Shown: positions 17,725 through 27,600 of the stretch, one piece after another | How positions within the stretch are numbered: the first letter of the stretch is position 1 | How the letters are laid out: each line of letters opens with the position of its first letter | Assembly (NCBI GenBank): GCA_964639965.1 | Contig: CAZXGI010000018.1 | Location: forward strand, 1 to 42,125 | Origin: TMED23 sp964639965 | GTDB taxonomy: Bacteria; Pseudomonadota; Alphaproteobacteria; Rhodospirillales; UBA2165 | Length of the DNA stretch: 42,125 nt | Reading direction: 5' to 3' | Program-made: the position numbers and the translations under genes | The notes under the pieces: generated by a model | Told to the model about the DNA's origin: nothing | What the model saw: the letters and a program-made list of their open reading frames with translations, nothing else | The model's database searches: none

Positions 17725-20349
17725 TTGCGTGCAATACTTTTTGATAGATTTCAATATGCCCTGATCATCTGGCTGGGTTTTATATGTAAAAGAGCTATAG
17801 CTACAATTATACTTGCAAGTATAATTTCAGTTTTTTTATTCTATTATACAGCCTCGAATATAAGCATAAACACTGACGCATCCGACATGCTGTCACCTAA
17901 CTTACCTTTTCGTCAGAACTCTATTTTAGTCAGCAGGTCATTTCCACAATTTTCTGATAATATACTTGTTGTCATTGATGGTCCCAAAGCTGAATTAGTA
18001 AATGAGGCCGCAGATCTATTTTCTATTCAATTAAAAAAAGACCCTCATTCATTTGGAAACGTTTTTGATCCTCCGAGTATGAAATTTTTTGAAAGAAATG
18101 GGTTGCTGTATTTATCTAAATCTGAGCTCAAAGAATTGTCGGACCGTCTCATCCGCGCACAGCCATTCATAAGCAGCCTTTGGATAGACCCTACATTATC
18201 AGGCTTATTTAATCTTTTAGGTTTGTTCTTAAGGGAGGAATCAAACAAGGCGGGACTAATGGGCTTAGCTAAGCCAATGTTTGATGACATAACGAAAGTA
18301 GTTGTTTCTCAAAATATTGAAACTACCACAGTACTTTCATGGCACAGTCTAATTTCTGAGTATAGTAACTATTCAAAAGACGATGTAACGACCCGTATTA
18401 TTGTTATTCAACCTGAAACAAACTTTAATTCTTTAGAGCCTGGAAAAACCGTAATAAACAAACTGAGATTAATTAGCCAAGAATTAAAATTGGAAGAAAA
18501 ATACAAGGCTAGATTACGGCTTACTGGATCGCTCCCCTTAGCTCAAGAAGAATTAGAAAGCGTAGTAGACGGACTAGGATTGGCGGGTATGTTGTCTATA
18601 GCACTTGTCATTGGATTTCTACTTTGGGGGCTGAAATCCGTCAGATTAGCATTAGCCACGTTGGTCACTCTTTGCTGTGGTCTTATTTGGACAGCGGGAT
18701 TAGCAACCTTAACAATTGGAACTCTTAATTTAATTTCAGTTGCATTTGCCGTTTTGTTCATCGGCCTTAGTGTAGACTTTGGGATCCATTTTACTCTTTG
18801 TTATTTGAGATTTTTTCAAAATAAAGAAAACAGCATTTCCGCCTTCCAGGAATCAGGGAAAAAAGTCGGGAATGCCTTAATTCTAACAGCGATATCTGCC
18901 GCTATTGGATTTTATTCTTTCCTACCAACGGATTACCATGGACTAGCCGAACTCGGCTTCATTGCAGGCAGCGGAATGTTTATTGCATTGTTCACAAATC
19001 TTAGCATTCTACCAGCACTCATTTGTCTAATGCCACCGCGGAAGTCATTAAAAACAAACAAGAAATCACAACAGACATTATTTTTATTCAAACAATATAG
19101 ATATCAAATTATATTTTTTTCGGGGATCCTATCGGTTATCTGCATTTATATCGCGCCAAACGTCGTTTTTGATTTTGATCCGTTAAACTTAAAGAATCCA
19201 AAAACAGAGTCCGTATCTACATTGCTCGATTTGAACAAAACGGGTAAAATTAGTCCCTATTCGATTACAGTTCTAGCTGATAATTTACAATTGGCCGATT
19301 CAATAGTGAAACGAGCAGAGAAACTGCCACTTATTAAATCTGCTTCGTCACTTTTCGATTTAATACCAATGGAACAGAGAGAAAAGCTTGACCTCATAGA
19401 TAACCTAGCCTTCACAATAGGTTCCGGACTTTCACAGCCGTTTTCAGGCGAAAGATCTGAAAAAAACGAACGGTATTCTTCGATTCTCAATCTACAAAAA
19501 CAAATTAAAATATTTAATAAAAGAAGCCCGGATTCCATTTTATCAACAACACTTTATGAATTTGATTACGCGCTTAGTAAGCTTCTAAAAAGTGCTAATT
19601 TAAATAAAGTATTAGATGAACTAGAACGACGGTTGTTAGGAGGTTTTCCAAATCAAATATTAAAACTAAAAAGTTCTTTAAACGCTCAGGAAATTAAACC
19701 AGAGAATATTCCGAGAGCTTTATTTTCTCGATATGTTTCGACCGATGGATTGGCAAAAGTTGACATTAATCCAAAAAATGATCTGCGCAATAAAGATGAC
19801 TTAACAGCTTTCGTTTCAGCTATCCAGAAAATTGAACCAAAAGCGAGTGGCACTCCAGTCGTTATATTAGAAGCCGGAAAAACAGTGGTTAATTCCTTTA
19901 TCCAAGCTGTTACGATTACACTCATACTGATTGTCATACTGGTTATCGGCTTAACAAATAGCTTTCGTGAACTTATTTTAATCTTAATACCGCTTTTTCA
20001 AGCTTCATTATTCACGATAGCTGCCAGCGTTCTTTTAAACTTACCGTTCAATTTCGCCAACGTGATAGTCTTACCTCTTTTGTTTGGGCTTGGTATTGCT
20101 GGCTCCATTCACCTAGTATTAGCAGACCGGGAAAGTGAAGCGAACGTTATGAAAACATCAACTCCAAGAGCAATTACTTTTAGTGCGTTAACCACTATTG
20201 GCTCCTTTGGCAGTATTGCTTTATCTAATCATCCGGGGACTTCAAGCATGGGGATTTTATTAACTATCGCTCTCATATGCTCGTTATTCTGCACATTAGT
20301 TATTTTACCTGCTCTGATAGCTTCATGGCCCAAAGCGAATTCAAAATGA
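17725..20349 (+). CDS. hpnN: Hopanoid RND transporter HpnN
   Basis: An RND/MMPL-superfamily inner-membrane exporter of 874 residues. HpnN is known to move hopanoids towards the outer membrane in alphaproteobacteria. Seen: an N-terminal membrane helix, a first periplasmic domain, a bundle of helices around residues 285-430 with GLSVDFGIHF, a second helix at about 450-470, a second large periplasmic domain, and a second bundle from about 725 with PLLFGLGIAGSIHLVLA. The start is TTG 17725; AGG at 17713 is a weak ribosome binding site. The stop overlaps the next gene's ATG, giving a translationally coupled trio with phosphotransferase 3 and the HpnL-like flippase. Confidence 0.9.
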   Translation: MRAILFDRFQYALIIWLGFICKRAIATIILASIISVFLFYYTASNISINTDASDMLSPNLPFRQNSILVSRSFPQFSDNILVVIDGPKAELVNEAADLFSIQLKKDPHSFGNVFDPPSMKFFERNGLLYLSKSELKELSDRLIRAQPFISSLWIDPTLSGLFNLLGLFLREESNKAGLMGLAKPMFDDITKVVVSQNIETTTVLSWHSLISEYSNYSKDDVTTRIIVIQPETNFNSLEPGKTVINKLRLISQELKLEEKYKARLRLTGSLPLAQEELESVVDGLGLAGMLSIALVIGFLLWGLKSVRLALATLVTLCCGLIWTAGLATLTIGTLNLISVAFAVLFIGLSVDFGIHFTLCYLRFFQNKENSISAFQESGKKVGNALILTAISAAIGFYSFLPTDYHGLAELGFIAGSGMFIALFTNLSILPALICLMPPRKSLKTNKKSQQTLFLFKQYRYQIIFFSGILSVICIYIAPNVVFDFDPLNLKNPKTESVSTLLDLNKTGKISPYSITVLADNLQLADSIVKRAEKLPLIKSASSLFDLIPMEQREKLDLIDNLAFTIGSGLSQPFSGERSEKNERYSSILNLQKQIKIFNKRSPDSILSTTLYEFDYALSKLLKSANLNKVLDELERRLLGGFPNQILKLKSSLNAQEIKPENIPRALFSRYVSTDGLAKVDINPKNDLRNKDDLTAFVSAIQKIEPKASGTPVVILEAGKTVVNSFIQAVTITLILIVILVIGLTNSFRELILILIPLFQASLFTIAASVLLNLPFNFANVIVLPLLFGLGIAGSIHLVLADRESEANVMKTSTPRAITFSALTTIGSFGSIALSNHPGTSSMGILLTIALICSLFCTLVILPALIASWPKANSK

Positions 20350-20978
20350 AAAATCCTTTCCCTCTAATTCAATATTTTTCAAAACCCATAAGTGCAATTC
20401 TTATCAATCTGCCAATTACCCCTAATCAAATAACGGCATTGAGTTTAACATCAGGTATCACAGGTTGTATGTGCTTTATAAGCACAAAATTTGAACATCA
20501 AATACTTGGCAGCTTAATACTAGTCACATCCTATATTTTGGATAATTGTGATGGTGAAATTGCGAGATACAAAAAACTAACATCTAAGTTCGGCGAAAGA
20601 TTCGACACTTTTTCTGACTGGATTGTCCATGCCGTGTTTTTCGTAGCCCTTGGCTATGGAACCTCCCATGAAACTCAAAACAACATTTGGCTTTGGATAG
20701 GTTTAATTGGAAGTATAGGAGCCACAGCAAATTATTTGATAGTAACGGCCCTCGATTTTTATAACGATGATACCAGAAATTCCCAGGAAGTAAGCTCAAC
20801 AATGACAGCGAAATTTATATTTATTTTTCGCGAAACTTTTCGCGCTGATTTTTGTTTTATTGTTTTAGTCTTAGCCCTAACCAAGTCTCTTTACATTTTG
20901 TTGCCTGTCGCAGCAATTGGAGCTCAGGTGTATTGGATTTTAGCCATAATAAGTCGTCAAAAAAAATATAACATATAG
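20346..20978 (+). CDS. CDP-alcohol phosphotransferase-family protein 3
   Basis: A 210-residue membrane protein with the complete family motif: ITPNQITALSL near residue 25, LDNCDGEIAR with Asp66 and Asp69, then Gly83, Asp87 and Asp91. About six hydrophobic helices are seen. The frame is open upstream within hpnN, but ATG 20346 is chosen because it forms an ATGA overlap with the hpnN stop and puts the PNQIT helix at the normal distance from the N-terminus. Together with proteins 1 and 2 it makes three such genes within 5 kb, alongside two nucleotidyltransferase domains, which suggests one or more special polar head groups. Confidence 0.82.
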   Translation: MKNPFPLIQYFSKPISAILINLPITPNQITALSLTSGITGCMCFISTKFEHQILGSLILVTSYILDNCDGEIARYKKLTSKFGERFDTFSDWIVHAVFFVALGYGTSHETQNNIWLWIGLIGSIGATANYLIVTALDFYNDDTRNSQEVSSTMTAKFIFIFRETFRADFCFIVLVLALTKSLYILLPVAAIGAQVYWILAIISRQKKYNI

Positions 20979-20998
20979 TCCTCAGTCAAGGGAACCAG

Positions 20999-21988
20999 AT
21001 GAAATTTTTTAAGGCTCTATTTTTGTTAATTGGTTTGTCCCTTTTGGCTTGGGCTATTCAAGATATAGATTTTGACGAAACGCTCGTTTTAATAAGTCAA
21101 ATTGGTTGGGGAGGAGGGATTATAGTAGGAGTTTATTTTCTAGCCTTCTTATTCGACACTTTAACGTGGCACATAACAGTTTTATCGGCCCCTTTAACAA
21201 CTAAATGGCTGTATCGATTTTTCCTGTTACGGCTTGCAGGAGAAGCTTTTAATAATATCCTACCAGCGGCAAGTGTTGGCGGAGAACCGATAAAAGCTGC
21301 CATGCTCAAAAATCTCTATGACTTTAATTACGGCGAGGGGATTGCTTCCCTTATTTTATCCCGGACAATCAATACTCTTTCCTTAGTTGTATTTCTCACC
21401 ATCGGACTTTTTCTAGTAATAAACAATGACGTGCTTGATGACAATTATACGGCAGTCGCTAGTTCCGGCCTAGGAATATTAAGCTTAGGTATATTATTAT
21501 TTTTCTGCGCCCAGCGGTTTAGAGTAGCGAGCCATGCTATTACAGTCCTCAGCAAAATCAAATTATTTCATTGGCTCAAAAAATTTCTTCGTAACATAAC
21601 AGAGCTAGACGACATTTTGATCAACTTCTATAAAGACCACCATACACGGCTGATTTACGCCCTAATTTTAGCCTTCACAAACTGGATTCTTGGAGCTGTA
21701 GAAATCTATGTAACAATGCACCTTATAGGAAATCCTATCTCATTAGTTGACGCCTGGATTATAGAAGCTATTGCCCAACTAGTTCGTACCGCAACGTTTT
21801 TTATTCCAGCAAGCATAGGAGCTCAAGAGGGGGTTTTCTTAATATTTGGCACCGCATTCACAGGTTCGCCTGCCACCGGGCTTACCATGGCCATTACGCG
21901 GCGTATTCGCGAAATTATCTGGATCATTTGGGGCTTGTTGGTATTTTACGTGGTCAAACCTAATACTAAGACAGTTGCCAAAAAATAA
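20999..21988 (+). CDS. hpnL: HpnL-like membrane protein (lysylphosphatidylglycerol-synthase TM family)
   Basis: An integral membrane protein of 329 residues with about eight hydrophobic segments and the family's marks RLAGEAFNNILPAASVGGEPIKA (seen in two blocks, residues 77-100) and PASIGAQEGVF near 269. Proteins of this fold (UPF0104, COG0392) are flippase-like membrane domains, and the hopanoid-cluster version is called HpnL. It follows the phosphotransferase gene by 20 bp with a GGGA-type ribosome binding site. The position suggests flipping or transport of the lipid made by this locus. The assignment to HpnL rather than a general family member is from context. Confidence 0.75.
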   Translation: MKFFKALFLLIGLSLLAWAIQDIDFDETLVLISQIGWGGGIIVGVYFLAFLFDTLTWHITVLSAPLTTKWLYRFFLLRLAGEAFNNILPAASVGGEPIKAAMLKNLYDFNYGEGIASLILSRTINTLSLVVFLTIGLFLVINNDVLDDNYTAVASSGLGILSLGILLFFCAQRFRVASHAITVLSKIKLFHWLKKFLRNITELDDILINFYKDHHTRLIYALILAFTNWILGAVEIYVTMHLIGNPISLVDAWIIEAIAQLVRTATFFIPASIGAQEGVFLIFGTAFTGSPATGLTMAITRRIREIIWIIWGLLVFYVVKPNTKTVAKK

Positions 21989-21989
21989 A

Positions 21990-22619
21990 TCAGTCCGAAA
22001 TAAGTTCATCAGCCTTCTTATTCAAAATTCTAGCCAAGCCAAGAGCGCCTTTAGTCCTGAGAGTTGCACGATATTCCGAATATCTAACAGATAATTCGCT
22101 AATACCTCCAGCAAGAAGTATATCTATTATCTTCCAAACTGGTCCAAATTTTTTTGTTACATAAGTTAATTTTGTAATATCATCTTTCCCATTTTTACTG
22201 GGAGAAACTACTTTCGTAAAAACTAGTTTTGTTTGACGCATCCCTGGTGCTGTTTTTATCGTTACGAAGCGCTGATCAGAATAGCTTTTAAACCGATATG
22301 CGTAGGTAGCTATGCTCATTCGCCGAAAAGCCTGTGTTAGATAGCTCCTATGCTGCTTACTAGCTTTACTCCACGATATTCCTGAAGCCAGCCTAACCAT
22401 AAACTTGAATTCAAAGGCACGATCTAATGCGTGTTCAAGCTTTTCATAACGTTCTTTGGCACTCAATGATTTTGCGTTTTTCATAACCTTTAACAAAGTG
22501 CCATGAAATTCATCAATCATTTCAGATGGTGATATTTCAGAAGCTGAAGCATTGGGTAAATTAAGTCCCAACGAGACAAGTACAAAAAAAAACGCAAAGT
22601 GAAATTTGACATTCTGCAT
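21990..22619 (-). CDS. hpnM: HpnM, MlaC/Ttg2-family periplasmic lipid carrier
   Basis: A 209-residue exported protein of the MlaC (toluene tolerance Ttg2D) family. The signal peptide is clear: a Lys/His n-region, hydrophobic FAFFFVLVSLGLNL, and NASA as a probable cleavage site before SEIS. The mature part follows the family pattern with YAYRFKSYSDQRF and KFGPVWKIIDILLAGGISEL. MlaC proteins shuttle lipids across the periplasm, and the hopanoid-linked version is named HpnM. It is convergent with the HpnL-like gene, only one base apart, and closes the lipid cluster. Confidence 0.85.
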   Translation of the reverse strand: MQNVKFHFAFFFVLVSLGLNLPNASASEISPSEMIDEFHGTLLKVMKNAKSLSAKERYEKLEHALDRAFEFKFMVRLASGISWSKASKQHRSYLTQAFRRMSIATYAYRFKSYSDQRFVTIKTAPGMRQTKLVFTKVVSPSKNGKDDITKLTYVTKKFGPVWKIIDILLAGGISELSVRYSEYRATLRTKGALGLARILNKKADELISD

Positions 22620-22681
22620 TGATAGCCTACCTTCACAATTAATAGTTTAAACACTAAAACATCCTGAAGGGAAAAAAATCA

Positions 22682-23140
22682 ATGGAAAAAGCAACATTTG
22701 GGGCCGGATGTTTTTGGGGTATTGAATATGCCTTCCGTAAAGTCGACGGTGTGATAGAAGCTCCCGTTGGCTATGCAGGTGGAAATACTCGAAACCCAAC
22801 ATACGAACAAGTGTGCTCCGGCGGAACGGGCCATGCTGAAGTAGTGCAGGTTAAATACGACCCAAACAAAGTTACATACGAGAAATTACTTAACGTATTC
22901 TGGGATATTCATGACCCAACAACATTAAACCGCCAAGGGCCTGATATCGGCACCCAATATCGCTCCGCTATATATTACCATTCCCAAGAACAAGAACAGG
23001 CTATTAGAGATTCTATTGCCAAACTGGAGAAGGAGGGCCGGTTTCTAAATCCAATTGTCACCGAAATTTTACCAATCGACAAATTTTACTTGGGTGAGGA
23101 CTATCACCAAAGATATTTTGAAAAACAAGGCCTTCATTAA
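22682..23140 (+). CDS. msrA: Peptide methionine sulfoxide reductase MsrA
   Basis: MsrA reduces the S-form of methionine sulfoxide. The 152-residue protein has the catalytic GAGCFWG with Cys10, GYAGGNTRNPTYEQV, GTGHAEVVQV, and the DIGTQYRSAIYY and GEDYHQRYF substrate-site segments. No C-terminal resolving cysteine or fused MsrB is present, so it is the short form. GAAGGGA lies about 9 bases before the ATG. It is divergent from hpnM and appears unrelated to the lipid pathway. Confidence 0.95.
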   Translation: MEKATFGAGCFWGIEYAFRKVDGVIEAPVGYAGGNTRNPTYEQVCSGGTGHAEVVQVKYDPNKVTYEKLLNVFWDIHDPTTLNRQGPDIGTQYRSAIYYHSQEQEQAIRDSIAKLEKEGRFLNPIVTEILPIDKFYLGEDYHQRYFEKQGLH

Positions 23141-23161
23141 AGATTATAATTACAGATGTTT

Positions 23162-23707
23162 TCAGGTTTCTATGGCTTTTGCCTCTTCAATACGGTTGCC
23201 TCCGAAACCTCTGAACGTTCCATCTTCATCTATCGTAGCCATATCACAAAATATTTCTAGGCGATGCCCATCGGGATCAAGAACATAAAAGCTCTCGTTT
23301 TCCCCCCAAGATCCATCGCCACGAGGATCATAAGGACTGTGAACAACGGGACCTCTAATAATTTCTAGATCCATACCTTTGGCCCGCTCATGCATCTCGG
23401 TCCATCCATCTCTATCGTGGCATTCCCAGGCAATATGGTGGTGAAGGGTCGTGCCCTCTATATTATCCTGTTCATTTCGCGCCCGATATTTCTTACCTGG
23501 TGTATGTGAAAGCACGAGATCATGATGATTTTTCTGTATTCTTAAAAATGCAAGCTCTACAGGGATAGCCTCAACTTCACTGGCTGCATGTCGTTCTGTT
23601 AATTTATATCCAAATAATTCACGATAAAATTTAATAGATGCATCCATATCAGAAACGTCAATCGCCATATGGTGAAAAACTTTTATAGGATTCTTTTTAT
23701 CTACCAT
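23162..23707 (-). CDS. VOC-superfamily extradiol-dioxygenase-like protein
   Basis: A glyoxalase/extradiol dioxygenase fold of 181 residues. Seen: VFHHMAIDVSDMDASIKFY at the start with a candidate first His ligand, a second metal His in TLHHHIAWE, and the Glu ligand in DPDGHRLEIF. These agree with a metal-binding VOC enzyme such as a ring-cleaving catechol dioxygenase. It is the last gene on the minus strand after the transhydroxylase-like genes, with 135 bp between, so it may act on the same aromatic compounds. The substrate is not identifiable. Confidence 0.75.
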   Translation of the reverse strand: MVDKKNPIKVFHHMAIDVSDMDASIKFYRELFGYKLTERHAASEVEAIPVELAFLRIQKNHHDLVLSHTPGKKYRARNEQDNIEGTTLHHHIAWECHDRDGWTEMHERAKGMDLEIIRGPVVHSPYDPRGDGSWGENESFYVLDPDGHRLEIFCDMATIDEDGTFRGFGGNRIEEAKAIET

Positions 23708-23842
23708 TGATTGCCTTCAAAAATGATCTCACAATATACCAATTATATATAAACGTAGATTAATTCAGTCAAGTTTAGCATAAAGCTAGGGGATAAATTT
23801 GGTAATATTGATATTTCGGGCAACTTCGCCTAGCAGTGTGGG

Positions 23843-24682
23843 TTAAAGTCTAATAGAGCCAATATAAGTGCTCTCACCAAGAATTACAGAAACTGTCTTT
23901 GATGAATGCTCTGGATGAGAGACTTCTACGTCATAATTCCCACTGTTTGGTTCCAGGTTATCAATTTTAAAATCACCGAAGATATCTGTCCAAGTTTCAG
24001 CAATCTTATTACCATCTTTAATAAGCGAAACCAATGATTTCTCAATACACTCCTCAATACCTTCTATATCAGCAATCACACTTCCACCAATAAAACATTT
24101 AGTGTACAGATTAAGGTTTCTATAATAAACGCGGGGCTTTGTGCCATACTCTGGATGAAGAACCTCTAGATTTTCATCCTTTACCATTCTTTGCATCTCA
24201 GAATCTTCAATAAAAACAGATCTCAATGCACCCGTAGCACAAGCTTGAACTGGTCGTGGTTCCTTCCAACCTCGGTCCAGTAAGTGAGCATCGAAAATCC
24301 AAGTTTGCGGAATTTCTTTTTCATCATTCCACCATATGGCTCCATATGGACAGGAATCGACAAGCTTTCGCTGACCTTTAGCTTTTTCTGGATCAATGAT
24401 CACAATCCCGTCAGAGCGTTTGGTAACAGCGCCGTTCTCGGCCAACTTTATGCAAGGTGCGTTATCACAGTGGTTGCACATAGTTGGCACATAAGTCAAA
24501 TCCACCATAGGGGCTTGCCCACGTTCCTTTCGCAGATGATCAATCCAATGATGACCATGTTTAGGCATGGCGGCCGAATATCCTGGGTGATCATTACCCT
24601 GATATTCGTCTACCACCGATAAGAAGCAGTTATTAGAGTTATGGCACTTCCCAACGTCGATGATTAGGTTCCATTTTTTCAT
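23843..24682 (-). CDS. Transhydroxylase-like iron-sulfur subunit with C-terminal beta domain
   Basis: The electron-transfer or structural subunit of a DMSO-reductase-family molybdenum enzyme. The 279 residues contain ferredoxin-type cysteines in KCHNSNNC, MCNHCDNAPC, SCPYGAIWW and VQACATGALR, which would bind several [4Fe-4S] clusters. After about residue 190 the cysteines stop and a beta-rich segment follows (DNLEPNSGNYDVEVSHPEH), like a transthyretin/Cna-B barrel. Pyrogallol-phloroglucinol transhydroxylase has the same layout: a cluster domain plus a C-terminal beta-barrel. The ATG lies 1 base after the large-subunit stop, with GGAG 7 bases upstream, so translation is coupled. Confidence 0.82.
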   Translation of the reverse strand: MKKWNLIIDVGKCHNSNNCFLSVVDEYQGNDHPGYSAAMPKHGHHWIDHLRKERGQAPMVDLTYVPTMCNHCDNAPCIKLAENGAVTKRSDGIVIIDPEKAKGQRKLVDSCPYGAIWWNDEKEIPQTWIFDAHLLDRGWKEPRPVQACATGALRSVFIEDSEMQRMVKDENLEVLHPEYGTKPRVYYRNLNLYTKCFIGGSVIADIEGIEECIEKSLVSLIKDGNKIAETWTDIFGDFKIDNLEPNSGNYDVEVSHPEHSSKTVSVILGESTYIGSIRL

Positions 24683-24683
24683 C

Positions 24684-27600
24684 CTATACTCCTATAACCT
24701 GCTCTGCTGCAATTTTTTCTTCCGCAGCACTATTGTTATCTTGAATAGAATCTGTTCCATCCCATCTCTCAATTTCTATCAGACAGGAATTATATGCCGC
24801 CGAATGCACTTTTGAGGTTTGCATGCGATTGGGTGTTAGTAAATTTACGCAGCCACCGCGATCGGCTGATTCACCGGGCTTACCAAGTGGATCGTAAACT
24901 GCCGACGCCTGACGACAATGGATTATTCCCGGCTTCAGTCGTTCTGTTACTTGTGCCGCACAAATTACAGCTCCTCGATCATTAAATAGTTTAACGAGAT
25001 CATTTTCCTTGATCCCACGATCGTTTGCATCAGCCATACTAATTCGAACAATCCAATAAAAGTAACCGTCTATATTGACACGGTGATCCCTGATGTCGTT
25101 GATGGCACTATCCTTACCGTCACCTTTGGTGTGAAAACTATACCGAGCATGAGGCGAAATCAATTGGAGGGGATATTTTTCAAATAGTTCTTTTGAATGT
25201 ATGCCCTCCCAAGAAGGTATATATTTATTAAGAGGCGGTCGTTCCGGGTCCTGCCCAAAACGTTTAAGGCTCTGACTTTCAAATTCTATTTTACCTGACT
25301 GGGTTTGCAAACCCTCCAAAAATTCTTCGCCATAAGAACCCGGGAGTGGGTGGGGCTCTTGGATATTTTTTTTCTCTCCATCGGCAAACCATTTGTATGA
25401 TGTTGGCTGACGTAACGTATCCTTCTCAGCCGGTACAACATAATAACCTTTTTTACAGAATTTTTTCCATGAAATACCCTTGGGGAGATCAGAAGCATCA
25501 AACATGCGTTTTACCCAGTCTATCTCTCGATGTCCTTGTGTAAAATACATTGAATGTCCCAATCGAATCAGAACCTCTTGAAAGATTTGATAATCGGGCT
25601 TTGACTCACCCAGTGGTTCAATACATTTATGCTGCAAACCAATTACACGATGATTAAGCTGACCAACCCAGTCATGTCCGTAGCCTCCAGGATTAGCCCA
25701 TTCACCGATGTCCCAACGTTCAAAGTTAGTACATGCTGGCAATATTACATCAGCAAACTTAACTTCACCCTCATTCCAGATTGATTGGCTGACAACAAAT
25801 TCAAGATTACCGGTTTGATACATTTTTACATAGCGATTGCTGTCAGGTTGAGTTCCAATATAGGACGAGCCATATTTGTACATCATCTTTGCAGGCGAAT
25901 GACCTGGCGAAGGATATCGTATGGGGAAGAATTGACCTTCAATTGAACGAATATCTATCGGATACCCCTCGGTCTTGCCATCCATAATTGCTTCGGGCAG
26001 CTTAAGTCGAGGAATACTTTGTTGGGTCGGATTCAAGCTAAGCAAATGCGGCATCCGTTGATACAGCGATACACCATTTGCTGAATTCTGGCCGTCACCA
26101 TTAAATCCGCCCTCGGCGTAACCCGGAAAATAAAAATTGTAGTCAATGGGCGACCCAAATTGAAGCCCTCCAAAATTAATGCCAGGCTTACCTAATCCTT
26201 GCATAGCCATGAGACAAATCATCGAACGGGCCCATTGTGCACCAGTAGCTGATCGACATGCTCCACCGAGTGTAGTCCCCATTGAGCCCGCTGATAGATA
26301 GGTTTTTTTTGACGCCCATTTACGTGCCAAGGCTCTTATTTCTCGTGCAGCAACCCCTGTTTCCGTTTCAGCCCACTCGGGCGTCTTCGCTACTCCTTCT
26401 TCGTCTTCGCCCATAATATAAGCGCTCCACTTATCGAAACCGGTCGTTCGTTTTTCGATATAATCCTTGTCATAGAGGCCTTCTTTGATCCAGACGTATG
26501 TTAGCGCCTGAGCTAAAGCCGGGCTTGTCGTAGGGCGAGGTGCCAACCACTTGCCGCCCATGAAGGCCGCTGTTTCGTTCAAAAATGGGTCAATGTGTAC
26601 CATTTCAATACCTAGTTCTTTAGCCCATTGACGACGCACAGTGCCCTCAAAGGAACCATAAACACCGTTGGTCACTTCAGGGTCACTTGACCAATAGACA
26701 ATCATTTCAGCCTCCTGCAGACAGTCTTCGACCTGGCCATATATCTCAGCAGCGCCATTCCTCATGGAGTGGCCGTAGTGATGCATCGCCCCCCAATACC
26801 AACCCTCCCAACTGTCAGGATTGAGCAACGTCGTTGTGGCTCCAATAATATTTATAAATTTCTGATAGGCGCTAATATAATATCCAACATTTCCCCAAGT
26901 GTGGTGAGAACTCCGCCCCGCATAAATCGCTCCGGGGCCGTATTTCCTGTTCACTCGTTTGATTTCCGAAGCCACAATATCAATGGCCTCCTCCCAAGAA
27001 ATGCGCTCATAACCAGAAATGCCTCGATTTTGAAAGTTTCGTTCGCCATCTGGATCAAAGTCAACTCGCTTCATCGGATAAAGGTTGCGTTCTTTTGAAT
27101 AAACTAACGATTTTGAAGCCAAGCCATGAGGAGAGATGCTTGTCTTTCTTGGTGGCGAAAATTCTTTTCCTCGCGCTTTTATTGTCCATGTTTCACCGTC
27201 GTCGTCCTGAAAATCGATTGGCGTCATTCTAATAATTTTACCGTCTTTAACGTAGACATAAACAGGTCCGCCATTTGTATTATTTACGTAACGCATTTCT
27301 CCATTTCCAACAGGCGTTCCGAATTCCCATCCTAGGGTCTGACTCATCATTATGGTTTCTGAGAACCAGGTAACAAGTTTATCGGGACCTTGCGCAATAA
27401 GATTAAAATTCTTAATGGCATCTATTTGGGCTTGGTAGTTAATTGGTGGTATCATAAGTTCGGCAGCTATTGTTTCTGACTTAAAACTTATGCAAACGTC
27501 GGGTTTGGGATGTATCCCTCTGACAGAGATGATTTTTCCATCTTTGAAAGAATAAAAGCGCCCGTTTGAATCATCAGCAATTTTTATTTGGACTACTAGA

